Positions 26,067 to 35,384 of a stretch of 64,000 nt of DNA are shown here, piece by piece; position 1 is the stretch's first letter; each line of letters opens with the position of its first letter. The notes under the pieces are model-generated. The model was not told the origin of the DNA, did not search any database, and was given only the letters and a program-made list of their open reading frames with translations. Made by a program: the position numbers and the translations under genes. Location: contig JBMNUT010000011.1 of the NCBI GenBank assembly GCA_050946375.1, forward strand, positions 1 through 64,000. Direction: 5' to 3'. Origin of the DNA: UBA1794 sp050946375. Lineage in GTDB: Bacteria; Bacteroidota; Bacteroidia; Bacteroidales; Bacteroidaceae.

Positions 26067-26446
26067 TTTGTTACTGTAGATTTAAGTGTGTTGTTGTTGA
26101 GAGGCTTTGCTTCGTGTCAGATTCTTCTTTGCTTTGGGCAGGAATCTGAGGCAGGAAGCAAATGAATAGTTACAGAAAAGAACAAACTCCAGCAAGATTT
26201 CACAGGTGGGGAGTTTGTTCTTTATCTTCCTTTAGTTGGGGATTCGCAAGCGATTCTGACTATTTCTTGCTCTTATGCCTGTTCTTTCTTAGTCTTTTTT
26301 TCCGCTTGTGCGTGGACATTTTATGTCTCTTTTTCTTTTTTCCGCTTGGCATAGCTATAAATTTTATAAGTTAGTATTTTGGTTTAATAATCAGTTTTCC
26401 AATTTCTACTTAAAAGAAATGGAGGGAATAGGCGAAAGTGCTCTCC
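26067..26446. other. gene-free stretch between rng and the HU gene
   Basis: Apart from the hairpin at 26180-26220 there is no recognised feature. A small plus-strand frame at 26162-26374 is Phe/Leu/Ser-rich and looks non-coding. The rng promoter is expected here, but no TAnnTTTG was found. Confidence 0.5.
26180..26220 (-). terminator. intrinsic terminator after the HU gene
   Basis: GAACAAACTCC pairs perfectly with GGAGTTTGTTC across a 19-base loop, followed on the minus strand by TTTTC. Confidence 0.55.
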
Positions 26447-26719
26447 TTAAGACAAAGCGTCATAGAAGTCCTTTGCGGGACGAAAGGCAGGGATGTTGTG
26501 TTCGGGTACAATAATCGTGGTGTTCTTCGAAATATTCCGGGCTGTCTTTTGAGCTCTTTTCTTTACGATAAAGCTGCCAAACCCGCGTAAGTACACATTC
26601 TCATCGGCAGCCAGCGAATCTTTTACGATAGACATAAAAGACTCTATAGTAGAGAGAACAGAAGCCTTATCTACTCCGGTGTTTGCTGAGATTTGATTAA
26701 CAAGGTCTGCTTTTGTCAT
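26447..26719 (-). CDS. HU family DNA-binding protein
   Basis: A 90-residue histone-like protein: N-terminal helices MTKADLVNQISANTGVD, the core LRGFGSFIVKKRAQKTARN and the arm and tail NTTIIVPEHNIPAFRPAKDF. It bends and compacts DNA. HU or IHF subunit cannot be distinguished by eye. It is monocistronic, with a good promoter and its own terminator. Confidence 0.93.
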   Translation of the reverse strand: MTKADLVNQISANTGVDKASVLSTIESFMSIVKDSLAADENVYLRGFGSFIVKKRAQKTARNISKNTTIIVPEHNIPAFRPAKDFYDALS

Positions 26720-26774
26720 AGTTCTTTTTCTTTGTTATTTAAGGGATTAAGCTTTGTTTTTTGCCAATTGTGTG

Positions 26775-26782
26775 CAAATATA
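26775..26782 (-). promoter_or_regulatory. -7 promoter element (TATATTTG) for the HU gene
   Basis: A perfect TAnnTTTG on the minus strand, 56 bases before the ATG at 26719. Confidence 0.6.
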
Positions 26783-26858
26783 CGGCTTTTTCTCCTATCG
26801 TATGGAATTTCTTTTGAAGTTTTTCGGAAAAAGTGGGGCGAATTCCTGTTTCATCCCT

Positions 26859-26866
26859 TATTTTTG
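26859..26866 (+). promoter_or_regulatory. -7 promoter element (TATTTTTG) for mutY
   Basis: A perfect TAnnTTTG on the plus strand, only 19 bases before the first ATG at 26885, so the leader would be very short. Confidence 0.5.
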
Positions 26867-26884
26867 TGCTTATAAAGTGCTTTT

Positions 26885-28012
26885 ATGATGATGAATAGCG
26901 AATTGACCGGAGACTTCTCTTTGTTGATTTTGGAATGGTATGAAAAGAACCGGCGCCCTTTGCCGTGGCGGGAAACGGACGACCCTTATAAAATTTGGAT
27001 TTCGGAGATTATTTTGCAGCAGACGCGCGTCAATCAAGGATGGGCTTACTATTTGCGCTTCGTTGAGCGTTTCCCTACTTTTTTCGATTTGGCTTCGGCT
27101 GAACCGGACGAGGTAATGCGCCTCTGGCAAGGGCTGGGTTATTATTCCCGTGCGCGCAATTTGCACAAAGCGGCCCGCATTTTGGCTGAAAGGGGAGCTT
27201 TTCCACGCACTTATGAGCAGATTCGCGAATTGCCGGGCATCGGCGACTATACGGCGGCTGCCATTTCTTCCATTGCTTACGGGCTTCCCCATGCGGTGGT
27301 CGACGGGAATGTGTACCGGGTGTTGGCACGTTGCTTTGGTATAGAAGAGCCGATTGATACGACGGGTGGCAAGAAATATTTTGCCCGCCTGGCGGCCGAA
27401 CTTTTACCCGCTTCCAATCCCGGACTTTATAATCAGGCCATCATGGATTTTGGTGCCTTGCAATGTGTGCCGCAGTCGCCGGATTGCGCAAATTGCCCTC
27501 TTATGGCGAAATGTGCGGCGTATGCCGACGGCCGGCAGGCCGAACTTCCGGTTAAGGCGCGGCAGCAGCAGGTGACCGATGTTTACCTACATTATATATA
27601 TGTACGTATGGGCGATGCGGTATGTTTGCGCCGCCGTACGGGGAAAGTCGTGGGAGAGTCTGCCAAAGAGGGCGCTTCCTTTGCCTCTTCTGCCATTTGG
27701 AAGGGACTGTATGAGCTGCCTTTGGTGGTGACCGGGCAGGCGGTTTCGCCCGAACAGTTTCTGAAGAGTAAAGAATTCCGCAGTTTCTTTGCTTCCGAAG
27801 CGGAGTTGCAGTCGGCTTCGCTGTCTTTGTTGCGGTGTAATGTGCTGCACCGCTTGAGCCATCGCCAGCTGCATCTGAATTTCTACGCAGTCACTTTTCC
27901 GGAAGAGGTGGCGTCGTTTTCCGGATATATGCGTGTTCCTTTCGCCGAATGCGCCCGTTTTCCCGTACCGCGTCCCATTGCTTCTTTGTGGAAAGAGCTG
28001 GGCATAGACTGA
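26885..28012 (+). CDS. mutY: A/G-specific adenine DNA glycosylase
   Basis: A 375-residue repair enzyme that removes A mispaired with 8-oxoG. The catalytic Glu lies in WISEIILQQTRVNQG; the HhH is LPGIGDYTAAAISS, and the catalytic Asp is in VVDGNVYRVLAR. The [4Fe-4S] cysteines are in CVPQSPDCANCPLMAKC. The C-terminal domain is the MutT-like 8-oxoG sensor. Three ATG codons in tandem begin the frame (26885, 26888, 26891); any could be used. It converges with the next gene with only 7 bases between. Confidence 0.94.
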   Translation: MMMNSELTGDFSLLILEWYEKNRRPLPWRETDDPYKIWISEIILQQTRVNQGWAYYLRFVERFPTFFDLASAEPDEVMRLWQGLGYYSRARNLHKAARILAERGAFPRTYEQIRELPGIGDYTAAAISSIAYGLPHAVVDGNVYRVLARCFGIEEPIDTTGGKKYFARLAAELLPASNPGLYNQAIMDFGALQCVPQSPDCANCPLMAKCAAYADGRQAELPVKARQQQVTDVYLHYIYVRMGDAVCLRRRTGKVVGESAKEGASFASSAIWKGLYELPLVVTGQAVSPEQFLKSKEFRSFFASEAELQSASLSLLRCNVLHRLSHRQLHLNFYAVTFPEEVASFSGYMRVPFAECARFPVPRPIASLWKELGID

Positions 28013-28019
28013 CGGAGGT

Positions 28020-29201
28020 TTAGTGTATTTTGTATCTTTTGTAGTGCCGGAAAGTGAAAAACAGGAAGAGCAGCAAAGCGATGAGGGCACAATAGAGGGG
28101 AATCCGGTCGATGTCGTTTCCCCAGCCTATGCCGATTGCCACACCTCCGGCAAAACCGCTTTCCCAAGCCAGCAGGTACGAGTTGGCGGCAGTACAGCGT
28201 TTGCTGTGTTTGGCAATGCGTACGAACAGGTTCAGTAGCCCTGCGGCTGAGAGTTCCGTACCGGCCGTGAGCAGGAAGATGCCGCACAGGAACGGAATGA
28301 GTTGCGTCGGAAACAGGATTCCGATGCAGCCCGCAATTATGGCACATAGCCCGAAGAAGGGAAGCAAGGTCGAGGGAAACATTCCCTTGCGGTGGTGCTG
28401 CAGGAAGAGTGCGACGATGAAGCCGGCAAGTGCCACGCCCCACAGCAGAATGCGTTCTGCGGGTTCCGGATAGGTGGAAATGTCGGCCAGTAGCGGAATG
28501 GCCAATGTGCCCGGTACGGCGGCAACAAAAAAGAGGTTCAGCATCTCCGGCCATACGCGCGGCAGGAGGAAGCGGTCGGTGGAACACAGCGGGAGCCGGA
28601 TGGGGGCATAGAAGGGTACGTGCAGCAGGCAGGCGGAGAGGAAAGCCAGTGTGCCGGCCGCAAGCGAGAAATAGTAGATGCCTGTATGTCCGAGGAATGA
28701 GCCTGAGAGATAGGCTGCTATGATTCCCAGCCCGATGCCTGTACGGCCGAGTCGCATGAACAGTGTGTTGGCTTCATCCCGCCGGGGGGAAGGGGTGATG
28801 TCTACCGACAGCGTGCTGCCCGTGTTGAGCGCCAGTCCGTAGCATACGCCTTGTATGAGGCGCAGTGCGATGAGGGGCATCCCGTTTTGCAGGAAGGAAA
28901 ATTCTTGTCCCACGGGCAGGAGTGCGATTTTGTCGACGTACGGAATGAGTAGTGTGCAGAGCAGACAGCCTGCCAGCGTGTAGAGGTAAATGTGTTTTCT
29001 GCGTATCCGGTCCATCAGATGCGCAGAGAATAGCCCGGGAAGCCAGATGCCGACAATAAAGCAAAGGGAGGCGGCCCAAAGAATTTCGCTCCCTGCTTCG
29101 CTGGTAGGCTGGGGCAAATGGATGAAAAGGGCGTACACGGAGGCATACAGCCAGAGGTTCGTCTCACAGATCCAATAGAAGTTGTGGCTCCAGAGCTTCA
29201 T
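28020..29201 (-). CDS. MFS transporter
   Basis: A 393-residue membrane protein with about 12 hydrophobic segments and the MFS loop 2-3 type motif GLFSAHLMDRIRRKHIYL. The substrate is unknown. It follows panB by 49 bases on the same strand, so it may be cotranscribed with it. It looks like a drug- or sugar-efflux-like member of the family, which I cannot refine. Confidence 0.75.
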   Translation of the reverse strand: MKLWSHNFYWICETNLWLYASVYALFIHLPQPTSEAGSEILWAASLCFIVGIWLPGLFSAHLMDRIRRKHIYLYTLAGCLLCTLLIPYVDKIALLPVGQEFSFLQNGMPLIALRLIQGVCYGLALNTGSTLSVDITPSPRRDEANTLFMRLGRTGIGLGIIAAYLSGSFLGHTGIYYFSLAAGTLAFLSACLLHVPFYAPIRLPLCSTDRFLLPRVWPEMLNLFFVAAVPGTLAIPLLADISTYPEPAERILLWGVALAGFIVALFLQHHRKGMFPSTLLPFFGLCAIIAGCIGILFPTQLIPFLCGIFLLTAGTELSAAGLLNLFVRIAKHSKRCTAANSYLLAWESGFAGGVAIGIGWGNDIDRIPLYCALIALLLFLFFTFRHYKRYKIH

Positions 29202-29250
29202 GGATTTTCTTCCTTTTCAGCGGTGGTTGCGCGGGATTCCGCCCCTGCGT

Positions 29251-30072
29251 TCAGTATTGTTCCTTTTCATTGGGGAAGTCCTGGCTCTTCACGTCGGTCA
29301 CGTATTGCCCGATGGCGTCAGTCATAATGTGGTTGAGGTCGGCATACCGGCGCAGGAATTTGGGGCTGAAGCCTTGGTTCATGCCCAGCATGTCCTGTAT
29401 GACGAGTACTTGCCCGTCTACGCCTCCTCCGGCTCCGATGCCGATGATGGGTATGGTGAGCTCTTCGGCTATCTGCCGGGCCAGTACGGCCGGGATTTTT
29501 TCCAGTACGATGGAGAAACAGCCGGCTTCTTCCAGGAGTTTGGCGTCGCGCACCAGTTTCTCGGCTTCCTTCTGCTCACGGGCCCGTACGGTATAGGTGC
29601 CGTATTTGTTGATGGACTGCGGCATCAGGCCCAAGTGTCCCATTATGGGAATTCCGGCCGAGAGAATCCGCTTGACCGAGTCGAGTATTTCTTCTCCGCC
29701 TTCGAGTTTCACGGCGTCGGCATGCGTCTCTTTCATGATGCGTATGGCGGAATTCAGGCCTTCCATGGGGTTGCCCTGATAGGTCCCGAAGGGCATGTCT
29801 ACTACGACCAGGGCACGCTCGACGGCGCGCACTACGCTTTTTCCGTGGTAAATCATCTGGTCCAGCGTAATGGGGAGCGTCGTCATGTTGCCGGCCATTA
29901 CGTTCGAGGCTGAATCGCCTACCAGCACGACGTCGATGCCGGCCTGGTCTACGATTTTCGCCATGGTGTAGTCGTATGCCGTGAGCATGGCTATCTTTTC
30001 CTGACGCTGTTTCATTTCCAAAAGGCGGTGTGTGGTTACTTTCCGCTTGTCTTCTGTAATATATCCTGCCAT
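29251..30072 (-). CDS. panB: 3-methyl-2-oxobutanoate hydroxymethyltransferase
   Basis: A 273-residue enzyme of pantothenate (CoA) biosynthesis that adds the hydroxymethyl group from 5,10-methylene-THF to 2-oxoisovalerate. Recognised motifs are MLTAYDYTMAKIVDQAG, VLVGDSASNVM, GNPMEGLNSA, GIPIMGHLGLMPQS and IPIIGIGAGGGVDGQVLV. Length and motif order are normal. Confidence 0.95.
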   Translation of the reverse strand: MAGYITEDKRKVTTHRLLEMKQRQEKIAMLTAYDYTMAKIVDQAGIDVVLVGDSASNVMAGNMTTLPITLDQMIYHGKSVVRAVERALVVVDMPFGTYQGNPMEGLNSAIRIMKETHADAVKLEGGEEILDSVKRILSAGIPIMGHLGLMPQSINKYGTYTVRAREQKEAEKLVRDAKLLEEAGCFSIVLEKIPAVLARQIAEELTIPIIGIGAGGGVDGQVLVIQDMLGMNQGFSPKFLRRYADLNHIMTDAIGQYVTDVKSQDFPNEKEQY

Positions 30073-30108
30073 GTCTTTTCCTTTCGTTATTCAGAGTCTT
30101 TACTGCTG

Positions 30109-30138
30109 CAAAGGTACGCCTTTCGCGGTAAATACAAA
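30109..30138 (-). promoter_or_regulatory. promoter for panB (TTTG-N18-TACCTTTG)
   Basis: A perfect -7 element (30109-30116) with a TTTG at 30135-30138 in the -33 position, 37 bases upstream of the panB ATG. The -33 element overlaps the tail of the GH29 terminator. Confidence 0.65.
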
Positions 30139-30195
30139 ACTTCCCGGAAGAAATAGGAGGCTACTTGGGGGTGAACCTCTTGTTCTTCCGGGAAG
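30130..30195 (-). terminator. terminator after the GH29 gene
   Basis: CTTCCCGGAAGAA pairs with TTCTTCCGGGAAG (13 bases), and on the minus strand the stem is followed by TTTTGTATTT. It lies more than 100 bases past the GH29 stop and abuts the panB promoter. Confidence 0.6.
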
Positions 30196-30220
30196 CTGTT
30201 GTACCGCTGTGGGCGGATTG

Positions 30221-30272
30221 TTGCAAGGCTTTTACAGAAAACCTTTGCTGCTTTTTCCGGTTTCCTGCAAGG
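30221..30272. repeat. diverged copies of the dispersed 22-base repeat
   Basis: TTGCAAGGCTTTTACAG, AAAACCTTTGCTGCTTTTTCC and TTTCCTGCAAGGG are three diverged units, the outer two inverted relative to each other, between the GH29 stop and its terminator. Confidence 0.5.
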
Positions 30273-30318
30273 GAAATCCGGAGCAGAGCCGTGGGTTTTT
30301 CTGTTTATGCAACCGTTT

Positions 30319-33300
30319 TTACGGTTTGTAGATTACAGTGCCTTTTCCGTTCTGGCGAAGGATGTAGAGGCCCTGTGCGGGTTCGCCCGGCAACTTGATG
30401 CCGTCTACGGTGTAGTACGATGCCGGTTCGTTGCTCTCGGAGGCAGCTTCGCCGTTGGGGTCAACGAAGGGGATTTCCTCGATGCCGGTAGCATCGTCTG
30501 TGTACTTCAGCAGGGTTACCGACGAGATACGGAACTCCTGGCGTTCGCTGCCGTGTGCAAGGTCGGTCTGGAAGCCCAGTTTCACGTCTTGTGCTTCTTC
30601 GATTGTGAAGTAGATTCCGTAGTATTTGCTGTCGACGGCGCAGTTTGACATGTTGTAGTAGGCGATGGCGTCTCTTTCCAGCAGGCTGGTGGAAATGGTG
30701 TCGGTAGAGGCGAAGATGTAAGCGTTGTTCAGGTCGCTCATTGTGTTGAATACTCCGCCGAAATAGTATCTTCCCGGTTCCAGATGTACCGTGCGGTAGA
30801 TGCGTGCATTGGTCAGGTCGCCTTCAGTGTTGTTCGCACGGTTGTCCCATACGCCCAGCATCAGGCAGTCGAAGCCCGGGTAGCGGTCGAGACCGTTTCT
30901 GACGCCTTCTGTTCCGGAGGGGAGCAGGAAATTTTCTACCGTCCAGTAGAGTGGCGAGGAGAAGCGTATTGTTGCGTCTTCGCCTTCGGCACGGCTGAAT
31001 TCATCTTGTTCCACCAGTTTCTCAATAGTCAGGTCTGTACTTTCCTGTTCTTCTGTCGGATTTCCGCCCGGGTTCTTGCCGTTGAGCAGGAATTGGGCAA
31101 ATGAGGTCTGGAGAAGTTCGTAAGCATCGTTGATTTCATCAGCCGATGCTTCGCTGTTCACCACAGCCTTGGCAGCATCGATGGCCTCGGAGAGCGTTGC
31201 ATAGGCATCCGGGCTGTAGTGGCCGGTGTTCTCGTCTATGTGGAGAATCTTGAGGCTGTCTTCGATGAGCGTGATGTTTTCCTGCAGTTTCTCGGTGTTG
31301 ATTTCGCCGTAATAGAGCAGTTTTACTTCTTTTACGCGCATTTCCTGGGCGTTGTTGCCTTTGAGCAAATTGGCCTGGAATCCGAGGATAATGTTTTGGT
31401 CTTCTTCGAGTGTGAAGAAAATACCCTTCAGGTCACTGCTGCCGTCTGTGGTCTTGTTGACGGGATAGTATGCAATGGAGTTGAGGGACATCTCGGAGGA
31501 GTTGACGGTCGACGGTGCTGCGAAGATGTATGTTTCGTCGCTCAGGTTGTAAGTCGTCTGGTAAACGGCTCCGAAGAAGTAGCGTCCGGCTTTGAGCGAT
31601 ACTTCGCGGTAAATGCGTGCGTTGCTTAAGTTGCCTTCTTCGTTCTTGTCTTTGTCGTCCCAGATGCCCAGCATCAGGCAGTCGTAACCGGGGTAGTTGT
31701 CTATTCCGTTCTTTGTTCCGGCGTCGCCATTGGGGATTTTGTAGTTTTCCACTTTCCAGTTGAGCGGAGTGGCGAAGCGGGTTGTTACCGTTTCGTCCAG
31801 ACGACTGAAGTCAGAGGCTTCGAGCAGCATTTCTGTCGTGATGTCGGTAGCTCCGATTTCATCGGGGGCACCTCCTTCGTTCTTACCGTTCTGTTGGAAA
31901 TTTGCGTAAGCGCTGCTCAGTTGGTTGTAGGCTTCGATAATCTTGTCGAGGCCGTCTTCTTCCTGAACTTCCGAAGCCTTGTCCACTTCGGCCTGCAATA
32001 CTTCGAGGGCATCTTTGTTGTAGAATCCCGTATTGTAGTTTGCCTTTGCGGAAGCCAGGAGGTCGTTAATCGTGAAAATCAGGTCGTCGAGCGTATAGAA
32101 GTCTATGTTCCCGTAGGACATAAGCTTGATTTCACCCACTCTGAACTCTTGGCAATCTGCTCCGCTGAGGTCGGCCTGGAATCCGATATATACGTCGCAG
32201 TCTTCGTCGAGGGTAAAGGTAATGCCGGTGAAGTTACCCGTTGTGTTACTCTTGTTGATGGGGTAATATGCAACGGCTTCCTGCGGAATATCGCCCGTTG
32301 AGCTTAATGTTTGGGAAACGAATATGTATGCCTGGTCGCTGATGCCGTATGTGGTGTTGTAAGTGGCTCCGAAGTAGTAAGTTCCAGCTTCGAGAAATAC
32401 TTTCTGGTAGATGCGGGCATTGGAAATATCGCCTTCTTCATTGTTCTGGCGGTCACTCCATACGCCCAACATCAGGCAGTCGTCGCCGTTGTAGTTGTCG
32501 ATACCGTTCTTCGTTCCGTCCGTTTCGCTGGTTTGGGGAATCTTGAAGTTTTCTACCGTCCAGTAGAGCGGGCTTCCGAAACGCGTGCCGGTATCTTCTT
32601 TCCGGGCGAAGTGGTTGAATTCCGAGAGCGTCATGCGGGTAATGTCGTTGCCGCCGGTCATGGTGGGTTCACCTCCTGCGTTACGTCCGTTCTCTTGCAG
32701 GTTTTCGTAGGCTTCGCTCAACTCGGTCTTTTTAGCGGCTTGGGTTTCAGCGTCTGCGCTGGTGAATTGTTTGGCATCTTCCAGCGCTTGGGTAAATTCT
32801 GCAATGGCGCTGTGGCTGAACTGGCCGGTGTTGTAGCCGGTCTGGCTCTCCAATTCAACGATTTTCTCTTCGTAAAGCGTAATAAGTTCTTCCAAAGTAA
32901 CAGCCTGTGCATCGCCTTCTTCGAATTCGATGCAGAACACCGGCGCAATTTCGTTCGTCTTTTCATCGGGGAGCTCTACGATCAGTCCTTCTACGTCGTT
33001 CTTAAATTCAACGGGGCCGTATCCGAGCAAAGAGACCTTTGTTACTTTTCCGCTGTAGTAGGGCGAGGTCGGAGCAAGCGACTCGAAAGTATAAGTAGAC
33101 ATCGAGGGCCATCCCATGATTGTAGCAAAGAGGGTATCGTTCCGCTGCACGTAACGCACGTCGTCGCTCGTGTAGTTATTGTTTTCGTTGAAGCCTTGTC
33201 CGCTGATGGGGTTGGATGCTTCAGCCAACGGGCCTTCGCCGAAGGTTTTCCAGGGCCGCGTTCCATAAATACTGATGCTGTTGACGTCCATCCAGGCTTT

Positions 33301-34527
33301 CAGGTCTTTCAAGATAGCGATTTCCTTGTCGTCGATGGTGCCGTCGCCTTTGATAGGAATGCTCAGCAGAAGGTTACCGTTCTTGCTGACAATGTCCACC
33401 AACATGCGTATAACTTGCTCAGCACTCTTGTAGCTGTTGTTGTTATATACGTTCTGACTGTAGTGCCAGTCGCCAATGCAGGTGCAAGTCTGCCAGTACT
33501 TTTCTTGGGGACGATCGGGGATACCGCGCTCTACGTCCCACATCATGGCCTCTTTATGCTTGTTTTCCAATACTTTTCCCAAGGCTACGACTTGCGGGGT
33601 GCCTCCGTTTTGGTTGGCGCTGTGGTTGTAGAAGTGAGAAAGTATGTTCAAACCGATGGCATCGTCGCATCCGTAGAACGGAAGTACCGTGTCGTCGAAG
33701 TAGAGGGCAGCGGGATTGTAGGCGTTGATGCACTGCAGTACACGATTCTGGAACTTGATTTTGTATTCTTCGCTGGGCAGAGAAGCGCCGTTGCCCCATG
33801 TCCATTGGCTATGGATGGTACCGGAGTTTTCCCAACCGGTGCTGTGTTCGTGGTTTTGGGCATAGAGTTCTTGCGGATCGAGGCCTTTCCACCATTTTTC
33901 CGTACCGTCGGGATTGAGTTCGTAGCCGTCTTCTTTGGTGAGGTTGCCGTCGTAGTCCTGCGATTTCTCCATCCAAGTCCACGTATGGCTGCCGTGCATG
34001 CTGATTCCGAGCGGCAGTCCGTACTTTTGGCATGCCTCGCTCCAGCCTTTGACGATGTCCCGTTTAGGACCGACGTTCACCGAATTCCATTCCTGGTAAG
34101 GGCTGTCCCACAAATCGAAGTTGTCGTGGTGCTGACCAAGGGTGAAGAAGTATCTTGCGCCAGCTTCCTTATATAAACGGACCAGCGAGTCTGGGTTCCA
34201 GTTCTCAGCTTTCCAGGCATTGCAGAGGTCTTTCAAACCGAATGTGTCGGGGTCGCCGAAGTGTTCTACGTGCCATTTGTACTGGTCGGAGTTCTCGTAA
34301 TACATATGGCGGGCATACCAGTCGCCATCTTCTGCTTCGCATTGCGGTCCCCAGTGTGCCCAGATTCCGAACTTGGCGTTCTTGAACCATTCAGGGCACT
34401 CCCAATTATTCAGGCTTTCCCAGTCAGGACTGTACGAGCCCCCTTCTATCTCTACGTTTTGGGCGTATGCCGTTGACAGGGCCAGCAGCATTCCGCAGAA
34501 AGAGGACTTTAGTAATTTGTTTTTCAT
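30319..34527 (-). CDS. multi-domain GH29 alpha-L-fucosidase-like protein with three C-terminal modules
   Basis: A 1402-residue secreted protein. A signal peptide (1-22) precedes a GH29-type catalytic domain (about 30-545): FGIWAHWGPQCE, LGQHHDNFDLWDS (His 133-134), and AALYFDDTVLPF, where Asp 278 stands at the place of the usual fucosidase nucleophile. After it come three copies of a unit made of a helical FIVAR-like stretch (near 546, 818 and 1078) and a beta-rich module (near 626-800, 896-1060, 1166-1335). Each module has the marks TRF-(G/A/S)-(S/T)PL-W-VEN and GIDNY or GLDRY then DCLMLGVW; I take them to be carbohydrate-binding or adhesion modules. The C-terminus (YYTVDGIKLPGEPAQGLYIL) is the short sorting-tail type seen on many Bacteroidetes exported proteins. 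Confidence 0.8.
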   Translation of the reverse strand: MKNKLLKSSFCGMLLALSTAYAQNVEIEGGSYSPDWESLNNWECPEWFKNAKFGIWAHWGPQCEAEDGDWYARHMYYENSDQYKWHVEHFGDPDTFGLKDLCNAWKAENWNPDSLVRLYKEAGARYFFTLGQHHDNFDLWDSPYQEWNSVNVGPKRDIVKGWSEACQKYGLPLGISMHGSHTWTWMEKSQDYDGNLTKEDGYELNPDGTEKWWKGLDPQELYAQNHEHSTGWENSGTIHSQWTWGNGASLPSEEYKIKFQNRVLQCINAYNPAALYFDDTVLPFYGCDDAIGLNILSHFYNHSANQNGGTPQVVALGKVLENKHKEAMMWDVERGIPDRPQEKYWQTCTCIGDWHYSQNVYNNNSYKSAEQVIRMLVDIVSKNGNLLLSIPIKGDGTIDDKEIAILKDLKAWMDVNSISIYGTRPWKTFGEGPLAEASNPISGQGFNENNNYTSDDVRYVQRNDTLFATIMGWPSMSTYTFESLAPTSPYYSGKVTKVSLLGYGPVEFKNDVEGLIVELPDEKTNEIAPVFCIEFEEGDAQAVTLEELITLYEEKIVELESQTGYNTGQFSHSAIAEFTQALEDAKQFTSADAETQAAKKTELSEAYENLQENGRNAGGEPTMTGGNDITRMTLSEFNHFARKEDTGTRFGSPLYWTVENFKIPQTSETDGTKNGIDNYNGDDCLMLGVWSDRQNNEEGDISNARIYQKVFLEAGTYYFGATYNTTYGISDQAYIFVSQTLSSTGDIPQEAVAYYPINKSNTTGNFTGITFTLDEDCDVYIGFQADLSGADCQEFRVGEIKLMSYGNIDFYTLDDLIFTINDLLASAKANYNTGFYNKDALEVLQAEVDKASEVQEEDGLDKIIEAYNQLSSAYANFQQNGKNEGGAPDEIGATDITTEMLLEASDFSRLDETVTTRFATPLNWKVENYKIPNGDAGTKNGIDNYPGYDCLMLGIWDDKDKNEEGNLSNARIYREVSLKAGRYFFGAVYQTTYNLSDETYIFAAPSTVNSSEMSLNSIAYYPVNKTTDGSSDLKGIFFTLEEDQNIILGFQANLLKGNNAQEMRVKEVKLLYYGEINTEKLQENITLIEDSLKILHIDENTGHYSPDAYATLSEAIDAAKAVVNSEASADEINDAYELLQTSFAQFLLNGKNPGGNPTEEQESTDLTIEKLVEQDEFSRAEGEDATIRFSSPLYWTVENFLLPSGTEGVRNGLDRYPGFDCLMLGVWDNRANNTEGDLTNARIYRTVHLEPGRYYFGGVFNTMSDLNNAYIFASTDTISTSLLERDAIAYYNMSNCAVDSKYYGIYFTIEEAQDVKLGFQTDLAHGSERQEFRISSVTLLKYTDDATGIEEIPFVDPNGEAASESNEPASYYTVDGIKLPGEPAQGLYILRQNGKGTVIYKP

Positions 34528-34577
34528 AAAAGTAGTGTTAGTGTTAAAGAAGTTAAGTGTTCAAAGATTGTATTGCA

Positions 34578-34585
34578 CAAATTTA
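34578..34585 (-). promoter_or_regulatory. -7 promoter element (TAAATTTG) for the GH29 gene
   Basis: A perfect TAnnTTTG on the minus strand, 51 bases before the ATG at 34527. Confidence 0.6.
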
Positions 34586-34745
34586 TGCCGAATGCTGCAC
34601 AACGTGATAAGAGGAAATTGCTATTTTATAGGATAAAACGTGCATCGGTAGGGAAATCCTGATTGGACTTACCTATTATGGGGGACTCTCTCTCCCGATT
34701 TTCTTCCCATGCGGAGAGAGACGGGAACTGTGGAAATAGGGGAAT

Positions 34746-35384
34746 TTAAGATTTCGGTTCTTCCGGATGCTCTTCTTCGGTCTCGTGCATGATGGGGAGC
34801 CCTATCTGGAAATGAGCGCCCAACAGGCGAATCAGAAAGACGGATGTGCCGGTAAGAATCTGCAGATAAGGGGCGGAGAGGCCGTGAATGTACGACTGCC
34901 AGTAGATGATTCCTCCGCAGATGGAGGACATGGCGTAGAAGTCCTTGCGGAAGATGAGTGGAATCTCGTTGATCAGGATATCGCGTATTACGCCTCCGGC
35001 GGCACCGGTGACGCACCCCATGGTGATTGCCACCCAGAAGGGATAGCCGTTGGCCAGCGATTTGTCGATGCCGACCACGGTGAAGAGTGCCAGTCCGATG
35101 GCGTCGAAGAGGAAAAAAGTCTGTGCCCAGCGGTTCAGCGTTTCGCGAAACAGCAGGACCCACAGGAAGGCAAGTGCGGAAGCTATGAGGTAAATCGGGC
35201 TGGTCATCCAGAAAGGTGTGACGTCGAGCTGTATGTCGCGCAGGGTACCGCCGCCGATGGCGGTGGCTACGCCTACGACGTAGGCGCCAAACCAGTCGAA
35301 CCGTTTGTTGGAAGCCAAGCGTATGCCGCTGATGGCGGCAGCGAAAGTACCGATGAACTCCAGTACACTTGTAATCGTAATCAT
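34746..35384 (-). CDS. trimeric intracellular cation channel family protein (UPF0126)
   Basis: A 212-residue membrane protein with about seven hydrophobic segments and the repeated TRIC-type glycine motifs (ATAIGGGTLRDI and TGAAGGVIRDIL). Bacterial members form monovalent cation channels. Its ATG at 35384 overlaps the rarA stop by four bases (ATGA), so the two are translationally coupled; a longer frame to 35420 would read into rarA. Confidence 0.88.
   Translation of the reverse strand: MITITSVLEFIGTFAAAISGIRLASNKRFDWFGAYVVGVATAIGGGTLRDIQLDVTPFWMTSPIYLIASALAFLWVLLFRETLNRWAQTFFLFDAIGLALFTVVGIDKSLANGYPFWVAITMGCVTGAAGGVIRDILINEIPLIFRKDFYAMSSICGGIIYWQSYIHGLSAPYLQILTGTSVFLIRLLGAHFQIGLPIMHETEEEHPEEPKS

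Noticed and set aside
26162..26374. Small plus-strand membrane-like frame between rng and HU
   Set aside because: No promoter, it overlaps the HU terminator and the codons look random; hydrophobicity comes from T-rich sequence.
32311..34176. A 621-codon plus-strand frame opposite the GH29 gene
   Set aside because: Antisense to a gene with clear signal peptide and catalytic motifs; composition Val/Phe/Gly-rich without domains.
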